From the NCBI GenBank assembly GCA_026261815.1, contig JAMPIT010000350.1, positions 434,001 through 498,000 of the forward strand: a stretch of DNA of 64,000 nt. Direction: 5' to 3'. Shown piece after piece: positions 48,813 to 63,700 of this stretch. The position numbers and the translations under genes were made by a program. The DNA comes from Monarcha castaneiventris obscurior. Taxonomy: Eukaryota > Chordata > Aves > Passeriformes > Monarchidae. Each line of letters opens with the position of its first letter. The first letter of the stretch is position 1. The notes under the pieces were generated by a model. It ran no database searches and was not told the DNA's origin. It was given only the letters and a program-made list of their open reading frames with translations.

Positions 48813-51800
48813 TTTGCTCTTTCATAGTTACTACCTATCCATCTCACCCATCTCCTCATGTTCTTCTACAATTACTATTAATCACAGAGCTAAGTTCTGT
48901 GGCCTCTTTTCCAAATCCTCAATGTTAATTTTAAAGAAAATGCAACCAGTGTCATAATCTTTTTGTCATAACTTGCTCCTGTTCTTGGCAGGAGCACCTC
49001 AGTCTTCCACAGAGAAAAGTTTTTACTCAGTTTCTAGAATTCTTGCAGCTGTAGTTTTAAGTTTATAGTTTTAGCAGACTGAAGAAATTTCTGCATGATG
49101 TTCCAGGATATCTGTGAGAAGCAGTAAATCTATATAAAAGCCTGTCTACATAGCAATGTGCGCTGGCTTTGGTGTGAAGATCAGACTCTGCTTTGGTATC
49201 AGGTTTTCAATTTTAGTCAGCTGCCTGATCCAGTCTTTAGAAGGTTAAAGACAGACTGGACAAGTATTTAAAAACCAGGCAATAAAAAAACTGATCAGAA
49301 CATCTTCAAATATTTTTCATATCAATATTCCTATTTGTATTAATGTACAGAAGAGAACTGTACAGTTCTTAGTAATTAGGCCTTCATAATTTGCAGAAAA
49401 AAAAATGGCCAGTTTTGAAGGGCAAAAAAGAAATAGAGCAAAGGAGGTAAAGCTTTTATATTTTTATCTCTCTTCACTTGTTCACAAAATACATGTATTT
49501 TCAAGTGTGATTAAATATTATGTATTTTAGGAAAATATAAATTATATATTTCTTTAATGCCCATCAGCAATATTCAAACTGGAAATACAGTGATTTCATT
49601 TTAAATAGGGATGGCAAGATTTAAAATTTTTTTAGCCATCTAGCTATTTAAGATTTGTTTTAGTTGGTTGACTTTTTTTCACTTGAGAAAGCAATTTTCT
49701 ATTCCTGAGAATGCCTACCACTCATCTTCACCTTCAAAGAACTTTTTGGAATAGCTACTATGAGCAGTCCATTGTAGTCTAGCTCTAATTATAATGATAG
49801 TGATCTTCCCTGCAGAGACCAACATTTCAGAAGTGGATTGCTATTGTAGAAGTGGCCCGTTGGGCATTGCTGAACTCTGCTTTCAGTGTTACTCAGACAT
49901 GTATGCATTTTCATAAACTCTTTCTTTTCACAGACTTCATGGTCCCACTTCAGTAAAGCAAGTAGTTGCATTTTAAATTTAAGCTTGTACTTACATCTAT
50001 TAAATGATTACATTATTAAATTTAAATATGCAATTAAACACTTTGTGAACTGGATGTGATACATTCAGAAAAGAGGGAGGAGGTGCACACTGTTTTCTGA
50101 TTCTGGAAAGCATGTGCACATTATCCATATTTTGTTTAAGAAATTTATTTCCTTTTTAAAGTCTTAGTTTAACATATTCTAAAAATGTGGTGATGTTGAA
50201 GAATTACCCAAAATATCAAACTGTCTCCTGCATAATTTGGAGCAGTAAGCCTAAATACACATTCTTCCCTTAATTAACCAGTATTACATTATAATGGCAA
50301 TATATGCAAAGGTGTGGTCCTTAAAAGCAAGTAAAGTTTCTGTTAATCCAAGACAGTTAAACAGCAGTAACTCAGCTAATACAGAACATACGAATCCCAG
50401 CTGTATCACTAAAATTTCTGCCAATAAACAGAAAAGCTGAATTTTTGGCCTATTATACCAAACAACAAGAGACAGGGCAAAATGTAAAAAGACTTCCTTT
50501 GTCACTTATTTCATGGTTATTTTCTCTCTATTTTTTTTGGTTTTTTTTTGGAGCCATGATTAATTACAGTCGCTACTGGAATCAGCAAACCTAACAGAAA
50601 GCTTTTTGTGGTAGATCAACCATGTGAAAACAGAACTTGCAATATTGTATGTTTCTTCCATGGATACAGGAAATATATAATAATTACTAAAGTTGAGGAG
50701 AATAAAACGTGAAATATTATGTTTGGGTTTCTTTCTTAACACATCGAGTCAACGCTAACCTAAAGACAGTTTATTCAAAATAGCAAGCTAATCCAAACTG
50801 CACTTAGAAAGCAGCAACATGGTAACATTGGACAGAGTGCCATCTGCTTCAATCAGGATTCAAAGTAAGATGCAAAGGTTAAAATGTTGTTAATTCCTGG
50901 AATATGGGTATTCCTGGTCCACAGGGGAAAGGAACCTATTACAAAAACTGTTTGCCCATTACCTTTACTTTGAATGGCCCAACTCAGTGGTATCAACCTT
51001 AATTTGACAAGAATTAAGGGCTCAGACATACCGTCAAGTTATGTAATTTAACAAGTTACTGCCTGTCAGCTGAACTGCCGTGGCTATCTTTATGTGTGCT
51101 TGATCCACAGAAAAGGCAAGCCAATGTAAGGCAACGTGGCTTACTTTGAAATTCCTTCATCTTGAAAAAAAAACCAACCCCAAATTTGAAGATGTTTTTA
51201 TTCATTAAAAATAAAAAGGCAGTATGTTTACCTAGCCCCAGACAAGCAAAAGGATGTATTACATATATAGACAATTCAGATACTACATGAATAAGATTTG
51301 CATATACAGATAAAATACGAATGTTTTATATACTACTGAGCATTAACATAAATGGAAAGTAAGTAACCCTGAATGTATCTTTGAGCCTATACAAAGCAGC
51401 AGATTGGCTCCCTTCTCCTGATCTTTCAAGTAGGAGGTAAGAAACTTTATTGCACATTACTGTTGGAGACTGTGGTAAACAGTGGGGACAGAGTCTCCCA
51501 ACATCTGTAAAAGGACAGCCCTTTGCATGCAGGGCCTACACCCAAAAGTTCATCATGTCAAACCACATTTTTCAAATGTGCTCCAAGTGCAGACTTAAAA
51601 GCCTTTAGTTAATAGCCCACAACATTTTTTTTTTTGTTTTATTTTGCTGGTTTTATTATTTTTTTAATAAATGTACCAAAAAGCCCTAGGGGAGAAAATG
51701 ACTATTCAAGTATTAATCCATTGTTTGGAAATCCTGAGAAATAAGCTTATAAATTAAAATCTTTGAAATTTGATTTATTCATTTCCAAGACCATTTCTCT

Positions 51801-54800
51801 TGCACTGTGTATTTTCACAAACTCCAGCTGCTGACAGCCTTTTATGTTTAAAATGGTAGAACAATTGTACTGTGTATGTGAATCTAAAATATATATTAAT
51901 CCCACAGTACCGGATACATATCTCAATGTCTGTAAGGCATAGTCAACCTCTGCAACACATTTTTCTTTTAGAAATTCAGAGATGTGAAATCTTGGTATTA
52001 CCATGGTGATCTAAATTGAACCATTATATGGGCACAAAAGTAACATTGTTTCATACATAAAACTCTCAGCTTGGAGAACTGTCTAACCATGTGAAAATAC
52101 CACTCCATGAGAGTAACGCCTCAGATCACTGCTACCCTCAAATAACCTGAAAAAACCTGAGGGTAAGCAAAAAAAAGTCAGAGGAAGTGGGATAAAATCT
52201 GTGTCACCACTGAACTACATATTCTAGTCCCCAACATAACTGGTTATTAATATGAAAAGACACATCTCTCCTCCAGAAACTGGAAACACCTAGCGTGATA
52301 TGATGGCACCAAGTCTATGTTGCTGTTAATGACTGTGGTGTTGGCAACAATTACCTTTCTGACTTTTGCTTCTAGCAGCCAACTTCACATCTCTGACAAC
52401 TGAGGGTGGGCAACATCTATTTTCTTGAAAACACCACTTCTTTTTAAGTGTTTTCGTGTGTTAAAACAATATCCCATAAAGCTTACGTCAGAACATACGA
52501 TATTGCTAGATACAGCAGAAAATCTATTTTCTTACATCACCTCTAACTTGTACTTTTAACCACATTCTTTGCCAGACATGTTTTCCAAAACAGAACATGC
52601 TATTTTAGGCTATCCTCTTGTTCAAATCCAGCTATAGAATGCATCCATCCCACACAGGCTATGAAAGCTGTTTTATCTTTTCAACAGAAAATGAAAGCAG
52701 AAAGTATCTGCTTTGTATTCTGTATGTGCGGTCCCATTTAATGTTTAGGACTACCCAGTTAGAGAACAAAAACATCCCTGTGCAGTATTTGAGTCAATTC
52801 AATCTGTTTATGACAGTTTCTGCTCTATGCAGTCTTTGTATACACACTCTATCACTCTCAGTCCCAAAATAACAAGACATTGCCCACATAAGCAGAGGAG
52901 TCTGCATCGCTGAAAAGCAAACCATGTTCAGGAGGACAGCTACTGCCATTGCCCATTTGCTAAGGGAGGAGAGGGGGCCATGTACCCTTCAGAATCCACC
53001 TGTATATTCACTAGTTAAATGACAATAGCATGCATGTAAATAGAAGAATGCTATCCCTCATATCTGAAGGTTGCCTCTTTAGCCAATAGAGAATAACCCA
53101 CTTTGATTAATCAAAAATGCAACTGAACATTGTGAATCCCATGCATACAGGTTACAGATCTGTTCCAAAAGGTTCAAACAAGCTCTTACAGCTGCTGTGT
53201 GATGAGGCTGTAGGTTGGTGCCTGGATTGGTTTTCAGTAGATTGAAACATGACAGTGTGGGAAGCTCTCTCCTGTGACCATGGCTGAGGGCTTGTAGAAT
53301 ATCTGAGCTGCCCCTAGGCAGGGAACATATATGCTCTTCCATATACACCTATGTATTTATTTTTATAAATCCCAGTAAAGCAAGAAATGAAATGTAAATC
53401 GATCATAAAATAGTTTTTGTCTCTCTCTGATTCAACAAGAAGTGATTTCTAACACTTCACTTTTTATCTCAATTATTTCTGTCCTTTGTCCTGGTTCAGC
53501 TGTGGTAACACCCAGGGAGTAAAGCAAAAGACTTCATAATGATTGCAAGCCTGTGTCTTAAGTTTGTTGACACAAAATTTCAATAAACATCACTGATAGT
53601 TTATGCAATACCTTTTCAAGAACTACGGCTTTTTCCTTGCTTTAAAAATCCTTTGTAAAAGTAACGGTACTCGGCTACCTCACTTCTGTTTGCAAGCTGT
53701 TCTGTCATCAGAATAACAGAGTACATGGTGATAAATTTAATTCACAAAGTTTCTAAAGCTTTAGAAAATAATGATTGTGTATTCAATACAAAAAATTGTT
53801 CAATAAGTGATACATTAAGAAAAACTAGATATTTTAATGTCAAATTAGGTGCAGGAATAATTTCCTTATTTTGCTCAAAAAGCAACTTTCTGAAGTGGCC
53901 AAATAACTTATTTAGTCCAGATAGCTAGATGTTCCAGCAGCTACCAGAAAATTCAATAGAGTTTTAGTACCTTTCTCTTGTTGCCTCCTGGCCTACAATT
54001 AAAATCTGAAACAACTGAGAAAGTGAAATTAAATCCTGATAGTTAGAGACATCTTCACTCTTCCAACTCTGTAATGTACTAATATTTTTTGTTACCCAAT
54101 ACGAAAAATATAAATGCTAAGGGAATTCTCCCAAGTATTAGAATTCCCATGCAGAAAGAGCCTACTTATAAGTCATGACTAATAAAAAATCCATACTCAA
54201 AGAGATCTGGAAATACATGTGTGTGTGCACGTGTGTTCAACACTGGAAAACTTATTATATTAAAATTTAGAAAGGTTATTTCCAAATTGAGAGAATATAT
54301 GAGAAATAAAATACAGAAGACCCACAACTTCAGATTTCAGATAATTCAGAGTAATCTAAAAATCAATACACATATAATATAGATGCCATCGTATTTTGGT
54401 ATCCATTTTGAAGAGTGACAAAGGGACAAGGTTTAAGTACGCAAAAGTTAAGCTCTAAAATCTGTAATTTTAAAATCCAAATCAATCTGGGAAGCTAGAG
54501 ACCTGTATTAGGTCACATACTTCCTATGCAGTGTGAAGAAACGTTAAATACAGAATAGAATCTGAAATACCTGTCATATGAGTAACACAGTTTTCCTTAT
54601 GTCACCATGCTCAGCCCACAGATACAGAAACCTGGAGAAGGATAATATACTTTGCTCTTCCCATAAATTACTCAGAGGCAGAGAGGAGCTTCCACCTTCT
54701 CTTAAAACTATGGAGAACAAAAATCTATGATCTTATTTTAAAATTAAATTAAGAGAGAGAAATCACAAGCATGGCTTATAATGCCTTTCAGACATGACTC

Positions 54801-57643
54801 TTGAAAGAGGGGGTAATGATGGGGTTTCTGCCTTCTGAGAAAGCTTCAGAGCCCTTTGCCAAGAAGTATGAAATGAAGACTCATCTATCACCTTCATGGA
54901 GATTGTTTGAGCCACTAGGCTAGAAGCTTTTTTCTTCTCTCCAATTGAATTTGCCCAGTTGTAAACTTTGGCAGCAAGGGCCCCTCTTTGCACAGCCGAC
55001 AGTCACGTGTTATGTAGACTGGAACAAAATTAAATAAACTAGACTTAGGCTTGCTCAGCACTTATGTTCCTCCTGTTTATGATTAAGTATCACTAAGTTA
55101 CCTTAAGTTCTCCACACACATCTGCACACAAGGCATATGCTGGGGGGAGAAATAAGTCAGCACTAGGGAAAATAAAAAGCATGTTTATGTAATTAAAAGA
55201 GTTTCATAATATACTCCACTGAGCTGAATTAAATTCTGAACTAAGGTTACGAGTTGCACAACCAACACTACTAGTATTTTTTAAGTTTTTAACTTTGCAA
55301 TTTGTTTTCTTTTAAGAACACTTTTTTTGGGGTAAGTAATATGAAATACATGGGATTAAATATAAATTTTCAGAATTCTGTAACATAGAGGTTAACACCT
55401 TTAGTAGTTGGCCATGCTTATTTTATTACTGCAGGTATCATAAATGTGATTTACTGCTAAGAAGTTACCTACAGTGCATCAGTGTGCATGCAAACTGTAT
55501 TACACATGAAAAAGCTGTAGCTTTGAAATCAGAAATAATAATAGCTTATGAAAAGCAGTTATTAATTCACCACTTAAAACTTTGGGGATAAAGTCAAGTT
55601 ACACAGAGAAAAAGGCTGCTATATACAAGATCCGTGCTTCATTACATTACTTAATCTGAAACATAACATCTCCCCTCTTTAACAGAAGTCAGTAGGAACT
55701 AGCCATAGAATACAGAGGATATTCTGAAAATATCTTTGAAAGTTATCTTTGAAAAGTCAAGCTCTGTAAGTGAGATTCATCTGACCTAAGCAAAGATCTG
55801 CTTTGGAGGGAATTACCTGAACTTTCTCTACAGGGGACGGGGAGGGCTGGGGGGTGGGCAGGTGGATAGGAGAAAGGCTCTTTTAGGGTGTAATAAGTCT
55901 GATTTGTTTTAAACACCACCCTTGATCTCTCCACTGAATATAGAGTGAACTTAGGATCACCAGCTCACAGATGTAGCCATTATACACATCTACAGTCAAG
56001 AAGGTGGCATCCTACTCTGGTTTTGTCAAGAAGCAATGAAAGGTTTTGGGGTGCCTTTGACTTCCTCTGTATCAGCTTGCTAACAGATGTTAAACATTTT
56101 ACACCACTTCCATTGAGAAGATAAAAGTCAGTCACAACTGCAAAATTTGTAACAACTTCTTTACAGTGGTAGAACCCCAGAAAAGTCCAGCAGTATTTAA
56201 TACCTCACATTCTGCATAGACTATAAAAGTGTGTAGCAAATAAAGTGAGACAGAATTATAGGTTTTGCCTATCCTGTGCATTAAATGAACAAAGGCCCAG
56301 TGGGAAATAATATGCAGCAATGTGAATACAACCTGTATCAGAGTAACTATACATGAGTGAATCTCATTATGGTTGCAGGCCTCAATTCTGGCATATTCTA
56401 ACTTTAGCAAGTTCTCTTAGAATATGGGCTTTGGTTTGTAAAAGACATTTCATCAAAAAAGTAAGAAAAATATTTTTCTAAATTTTTTATTTGTGTTTTT
56501 ATTTATATAGCAGGAGTGGAAAAAAATCTACACTAAAAAGTCATTTTCCTCCTTAAAAGTAATTAAAAAGAAGAAAGAGTAAGATCAAATTTTAGGGAGT
56601 CAGACACAATTATTCAACGTTGAATTGCAGTTTTCATCTAACCTGATACTGGCATCTATGTGAAATTCATAACTCCAGAAGTCTGAAGGTCTGAAGACAA
56701 AGTCAGAGCTAGTCACCTTAGGCTCTCTTTCTTAAACAAAGCCAGGAACAGAATCTCCTGAGTAGTAATTATTCTTAAAAGGCTTGAAGGACTTCTTAGT
56801 GTTACTCACTGAAGCTTAGCTTATCTGGCTTGCCTGAACTCTTGAGGTACCTAATTCTCACCCATGATTGGGAGCTTGGGCTGACAACTTCAGCACTAAG
56901 CATTAAATTTTATATGACCAAATTTGGGTGCATTAATTCCATCTTAAATTTCCACATGCAGACAGGGTAACTATAAATTACATTCAGTAATATAGAAATG
57001 GAAATAAAATCACACCACTGGACTGAAAGGAAACTTTACTAAAACTGGTGGACACAACCCTTTAGTTAAGAAACCTCTAACAAAGAGCTCATGATTTTAG
57101 GAAACAGTCACAGGCTATAACTCAAAGGCACATGTCACTGCCCAAAATAACATGTGAGATTACTCTATGATCTTTGTAAAAGAGGAGTTTGGCAGTACAC
57201 TGCTTTAGCACAGGTGAACCGGTAAGAGTGAGGATGTGTGAGGTCTATCATCAAAAGAATTAAAGGTGAGCAAAGTAGAGGACAACAATTTGAAGGATAC
57301 AAGTGATCTGTAGGAACATTAGGTCTTTCTTCTATAAGGCTGCTTCCAGCTCATGAGGTGTTATTTTACAATGAATCATTACTGCTAACGTCCTCAGCAC
57401 CCAACTCTTGTTTTAAGGCTATTGCATTTTATCCTATTCCCAATACATTCCAGTCCTCCAGGTAATTCCAGTCCTCCGGTGTGGTATTTCAGTGTTCTTT
57501 TGCTTGACAATGATTTTCTTAATAGAGAGTTGGCAGTATGGAAAGTTTAAGCCTAGATGGGTTCCACATTTTCCACTGTACTTTCCTAAAAACAAGAAAT
57601 TTAAGTGGAACACAACCTAAGTATTTTGTAGCTGAGCAACTTA

Positions 57644-57760
57644 GAGTCATAGAATCCTTAGAAGTCAAAAAAGACCTTTAAGATCATCGAATCGAATAGT
57701 ACGTACCAGCACTAAGTGTTATAAAAACCCCAACATACTACTGTGCATCTGTTCAGCAGT
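57644..57760 (-). mobile_element. CR1 3'-end fragment, minus orientation
   Basis: The sequence begins AGTCATAGAATCCTTAGAAG, then AAAAAGACCTTTAAGATCAT and CGAATCGAATAG. This is the reverse complement of the CR1 3' terminus (standard form TCATAGAATC...GAAAAGACCTCTAAGATCATCGAGTCCAACC). It is short and 5'-truncated, and fades after about 57,760. Confidence 0.8.
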
Positions 57761-60700
57761 GTTTTATATTCACATGCCAGTCACAGCCTGGACTCTGTAC
57801 CCAAAGCCATAGCAGTCAGCACTGATTTATACCAGAGGTGCCAAAACTCAATGCTGCTGAAGCAGTGCTAATGCAACCATTCCCAGAATTACCCGTGTGA
57901 TTATGAGAGATAAATTTGAACCAGTATTTTCAGTCTGAATGCAGCTTAAAAGCATGTTATTAAATTAATACATTTAAAACTGTCTAAGGCTTCTGATATT
58001 AGAAGTTGTTTAAAAAATACTGAATAACTGTAACCACTGCTTATTTTCTTCAGATTACCCCTAAAAAATATAAAGTAAAAATTTACTGAAAAAAACCTTT
58101 TGCAGCTTTACTGCAATGCATGCAATCCTGGAACAATTTTGAATAACCTAATGGCCAAGTTAAATAAGAACCTTGCAAATCCACTCCATACAGAAAACAG
58201 ATAATTGCTTATAGCCACTGCAAGCCTGGGCTGAAGGGCTACCCACATTAGTAAGTGCACATAAGAAAATACCATAGGAAATAGTACTTATTCACTACAG
58301 GTCACAGATTAGTCCTTTCTCTGTAACTCAGGAATTTCAAGTTCACTTTAATCTAGTGTAATTGAGCTAACCAGCTCTTACATTAAAAAGTAATGATTAA
58401 GTTAATTTTCTTGCAGACATTCTGTACCTAAAACAAACATGCAGTATGCCTCTGGCAAAGAAGGATACTAATTATAGGATTGACTCATAAGATGAAAGGT
58501 TGCACAAGTTACTACTAGAAACTGAAGTATGGTAAGCTGCTTTAAAAAAACACATTGAAATTCTCATACTCTGCAGTTGAGAATTTAATTTTCTAACTGT
58601 ACTTAACAGTGTCAAGAGGCAAAACTAAATATGCTTGTAAACTGCTTGTTCATATTTTAGATGAACAAGCTAGAATACAGTGAATACAGTGATTACTTCA
58701 TCATTCTATACTAAGTGTTTCTTTTAATGTAATGAAGTGAGCTCTACAGCGAAATTTACTACACAAAAAAATGCAAAATTAAGATTTTTGGTAATTCTTA
58801 GCTTTTTTTGTTATATAAAACATGGTCTTGAAATGGATATTTGAGGATTCATTGCTTGACTTTACTCTTACAGCAATAATTCATTCCCTGATTTAACAGG
58901 AATCATAAAAGAAACACATCTCCATGGCTTCAGACATCTGTGGGAGGGATATGCAAGTTCAAAAGTAGTTTTGCATTTCCAGCTGAAGCTTTCACTAGGA
59001 TTAGCAGATAGAGCTGCCAGCTGTGAGTTAGAACAATGATACAAAATATGCCCTGTATGTTGTCCTGAACTGATCAGATACAACCTTCTGAACACCAGAT
59101 GGGTACTGCTTATGTGAACTCCTATTGCCAGCTGCATGAGCTTGTGATGTGAATTCATGCAATTAGATTCAATTTATTTTAAAAATCACATACTGAAATT
59201 TCTACTTTCATTTTAAGATACACACTTTCCATCATATTTTAGCAAGCAAGGGATGTATTTTCAAACAGATATAGATTGGAATACTGTGTTCTCTCCAAAA
59301 TACATTAACACATGCTTTAGTAGGTAAAAATGGGTCACATATAATCAGTGCAATGCTCATGCTGAAACTAGAGAGCAAAGGGCTTTCAGTGCCATTCAGC
59401 CTGGTCAAATATCACATCAACTTCATCTCCCTAAAGTTTTACTAGATTATAACCATACATATTTTACATATTACATGTTTAGGGATTATGAACAAGCAGT
59501 GTTAAAAAAAAAGTATATATTCCTAATTTAGTCTATGAATTCCATCTGTATTATGGAAGCCATTTACATTACATCTGCTCACTCTGAAAATAATTTAATA
59601 TTTATATTGCTAACACCTTACTAAGTAGGGACTGCTAATACTAATCTAGATTTTATATTAGAGCAGATGTTTTTTTAAAAGTTTCAAACTTTAGTATTCA
59701 AATTTTTCTGTTCTTTCCCCCCAGTCATAATAAATGAACAGTTTCAAGAGGTCCAGAAATTATAATTTTTTCCCATTATTTTCTTTTCTGTACATTTTCT
59801 GCATAGCTCATTTGTTTTTGTAAAATCAGAAAATTCTTTGTCTGAAGTCTCTGTTATTCTGTCAGCACAGATAGAAATTGACCAATTAAAAAAGGGTCAA
59901 AAGGATTAAAAAGGGATAAATGACAACAGAATGGATATCCTGTGTTCACCTAGGAAAGCAAACTGAAAAAACTCACAATTCTAATCTTATCATGTATCTT
60001 CAAAAATTTGCAATAACACTTAAATTTACAATTCTGAAATCATTTTTAGCAGCCAAAAATGACAACTGTCACACCTATGGCCCACTGGCAACATTCATCA
60101 TGCTTAAATACATAAAAGCAATGGAAGACAGATTCCCTGCTCTCAGAAATATAGCCTTCTGTGGCAAGGAAGGAAAAATCAGTTTCCCCCAAAGAATACT
60201 AAAGTGGCAGGAAGGAAAATTCTTCTACAGATCCAGAGATCAGTATGATGCAGGCATTAAAGAAACGATCCACATGCTCCAATAATAAGCACCAAGTGCT
60301 CTGACAGGTGTTCAATCAACAAAGCCAACTCAGCTCTTAACTCAAAATTTAAAAGAGAGCGATGTAGAATGACAGGCCATGTTTGACTGTCAGCAAGAAA
60401 GCCTTTCATAACCTCTGGAATGGCTGTGAGAGACAATCAGCACAGGTGTGGGACAGAGGCTCATCCATTCTGGAAGAGAAAACCGTATGGCTGCATCCCA
60501 CTTGTGTTACATCACCAGCCTGCACAAAGTAACAGCAGGGAAAGAACCAGGTTTTTTCGGTTTGGTCTTTTTCCTCTGCTGCAAGAGCTACAGTATTCCT
60601 TCACTTGTGAGCTGGCAACTGAAGCAGAGATCTGAGTGAGAAGACATCAGAGAGACAGTAAACTGTGTATCCTTACTAAGTACAAATGTCTTAACTGGCA

Positions 60701-63700
60701 TGTTAAGATAAAAATGAGTTTTCCACCTCCTTATTTATCACTTACTAGCACTAGCAGTCCTTTGCATAAAATGTGATTGCTCTTCAATCAAAGGAAAGAG
60801 CACTATTTTCAGACCTGCATAAAAAACCTAGCCTTTACTTTTGCCAGGACAAAGTGAGGTTACAATATTTTACAATATCTACAATGTTTATTTACTGAAA
60901 CATGGATAATTTTCATTGTTGGTGTATCAGTTTAGGCTTCCTTCTTCTATTAAATACCAGCCCAATCAGACAGATTTCACATATAAAACCTCTTCACTAT
61001 GGAACTTTCTACCTATATTTTGATCCAGAAGAATGTGTCACAATCCATCTCATACAGCCCTAATTATGCAAACCTGTGTGAAATCAATCTAACAAACCAT
61101 GCTTTCTCAAAAGAAAAATCACTTATTGTAATTACCATATGTCGTTAAAGGAAAGGTTTAACAATTTGCTTGGAAAATGACACATAGAAAAGGGGGATTC
61201 AAACCAAGTTCTCTAAAGCCTCCAGAAAGAAATACTACCAAGACATATGAATTTAAATCCAAATTTTGTTTGACTTGGTACTTCTAATGCAGACTCTGTA
61301 ACTGAACCATACCCTGGTCTTGCATACTCCACAGAAATATTTATTTGTATATCAAGGATATTTTGTCCTTACACAGAAAATATTTATATTTCAGAAGTGT
61401 AAATACAATTATAATGAAAGGAATACAAAAAGACGATGCATTTCTGAATTAAAAGGGGTTAAACCCACACCAATTAACACAGCAGAATGTCTTCTGTGAT
61501 TCTTTTGTGCAGATTCATTCCCTGATGTAGAGGATTACTCATTACAGTGCATGAAGCAATGCATTAGACCTTTGCAGAGCCTTCACAGTGTCATATACAG
61601 CTTTTAAAGTTTCCATTGGATGTTATCAACAGACCTCCTTTAGGATTTGCTGGTCAGTCTCAACGCATCTAGTAATACAAAGGTAGCGACAACCAAAACA
61701 GAGGACTGCCCATTATTTGAGATTAAAGAGCAGAATAATTGAAAGAGAAAGTCTGACCCAGTCACCTGTACTTTACACACATAAAGCAGGAAGTAGGGAG
61801 GAAAGTTGAGTTGATTAGTCAGATAATAATTTAAATGGAAATTCACTAATTTATAGCCTGAACTTTACTTCAAAAAACACAACTCAAATTCTTAACAATT
61901 TCTATTCAAGAAAAGAACAGTCTTATTGATATACTTTCATCAGGATATCCAAACAGGAAAGATAGATACACTTTCCCCCTCATTTTGAAAAGCTATGAGT
62001 AGTAGATTAGATTCTATTACTTAACCATGACTGGGTTGCAGTCAGAATGTGAGAATTACGAACAATGTAATTACCTCAACAAGCAATCTCAGAGCTTTTT
62101 ATGGTGCATAAAATTGCAACTTATTAATTTGAGAAGGCATCAGAAACCAGGGTCACAAACAGGCCCAGGCCCTGCAGTGCCAAGCACTGCAGCACCTGGG
62201 CTGTATCCACAGTGCTGGGAACCTGCCCGTGACAGGAACATACTTGTGATGTAAGAACCAAAAAGTAACAGCAGGGAGCCAACACACAGGCAGTACACAT
62301 GGTAAGGGATGAATTCTGGACTCAGAGAAGTCTCCGAGAAAAGGACTCCCAGACATTATCCCAACCTGCTCTGCTGAGTTTAACATTAGAAGGCACCATA
62401 TGAAGACTGTTCAGAGATGAGCACAGACCAATTAGCTTGTAGATCCTGATGGCTTCAGTGCCAGCTGGGCACACAGCTGCTCAGTGTTGCAAAAGCCTTT
62501 GGATGACCACTGAAGGGTACAGAGAAGTTTGTATGTGCCTCCGTAAATTCCAATTCCATTACCTTTTGGATCAACTGTGACTAAAAAAATGGGTCTGTAT
62601 TCTCCATTTATACATCTATTAAGAGCATCCAGCCCAGTCCATGCACATGTACTTTCTTCCAGAGCAGTCAGGGCAAAGCAGGTAAATCACAAAACTTTTG
62701 GCCTAAACTAAAGCTGCAATGTGTCCAAGCCACCTGGACACAGAATCAGTGGAATACTCCTGGAGATCAAATGAAATGTTGTAGGTCCCTCGGGCTTTTA
62801 AGTGTTTGCACAATTAAGTAGCTGTCAAGCAGGGCAGTTGGTGATGCAATTTTGGAGTCAGAACCCTGGGTCTATTTGAATATTTAAGCCTTACGTACCT
62901 CTAGATACCTGACAGGACCAATGTTACCTATACTAAGATACTCCTACAACATTCACTTCTAGCCTAGTTCTTTCAGTTTGTACCTTGAACTGGGCTACTT
63001 GAAACACACTTAGTGAAAAAAATTCACTGTGCAAAGAAATCTAAGTTAGATTTTAGGTTGCAGGCAAAAAAAATAACTGCTTAGTGTCATTATGAGAGCT
63101 TCAAAGAAGATCAAGAAATTTCAGAAGCTCATTAGTTGAGGTTACTGTAGACTTTCATAATAGAGCAGATATGCTATACTGAGTACTTCTGCTCTACAGA
63201 AGTTACTAGTAAGTGAATCAATTCATTGGAAGAGCCCTCACACCTACAGTTCTGCAGAATAAAGCTGTATTAGATGTGATTTGAAATCTTTCTGATAAAA
63301 CAAATTTTCCACTCAAAAATAAACTGAATGGTCAAAAACATTTAAGGATAGTGCAACAAAGTGGACAAGAGTTTAACAGTTTAGACCAACTGGATGCTCT
63401 GAGAGCTTCAGCTTCCAAATCTTAATTGCTTGGTAAAGTGTCTGGCTTACTTAACAGAAATTCTGTTGGCTTTGGGAGTTGCACCTCCTTGCAGTGTCAT
63501 TTCAATTTATAAGCTAAATTTTCTTCTATGGGAAATTCGTGGTGTTCTTTGGTTTGTTTAGGCTTGGGGTTTTTTTGGTTTTTTTTCTTGTTGTTTTTGA
63601 AGAGGAGTAGACAGGATAGCAGATAGAAATGAGGGAAACACTTCTGACATTTCTGTCTACTAGCCATAACACACAGGTAGTGGTAACAAGCTACATAATG

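Noticed and set aside
48454..48825. 123-codon open frame on the minus strand
   Set aside because: It is the antisense of a CR1 fragment (48,525-48,812).
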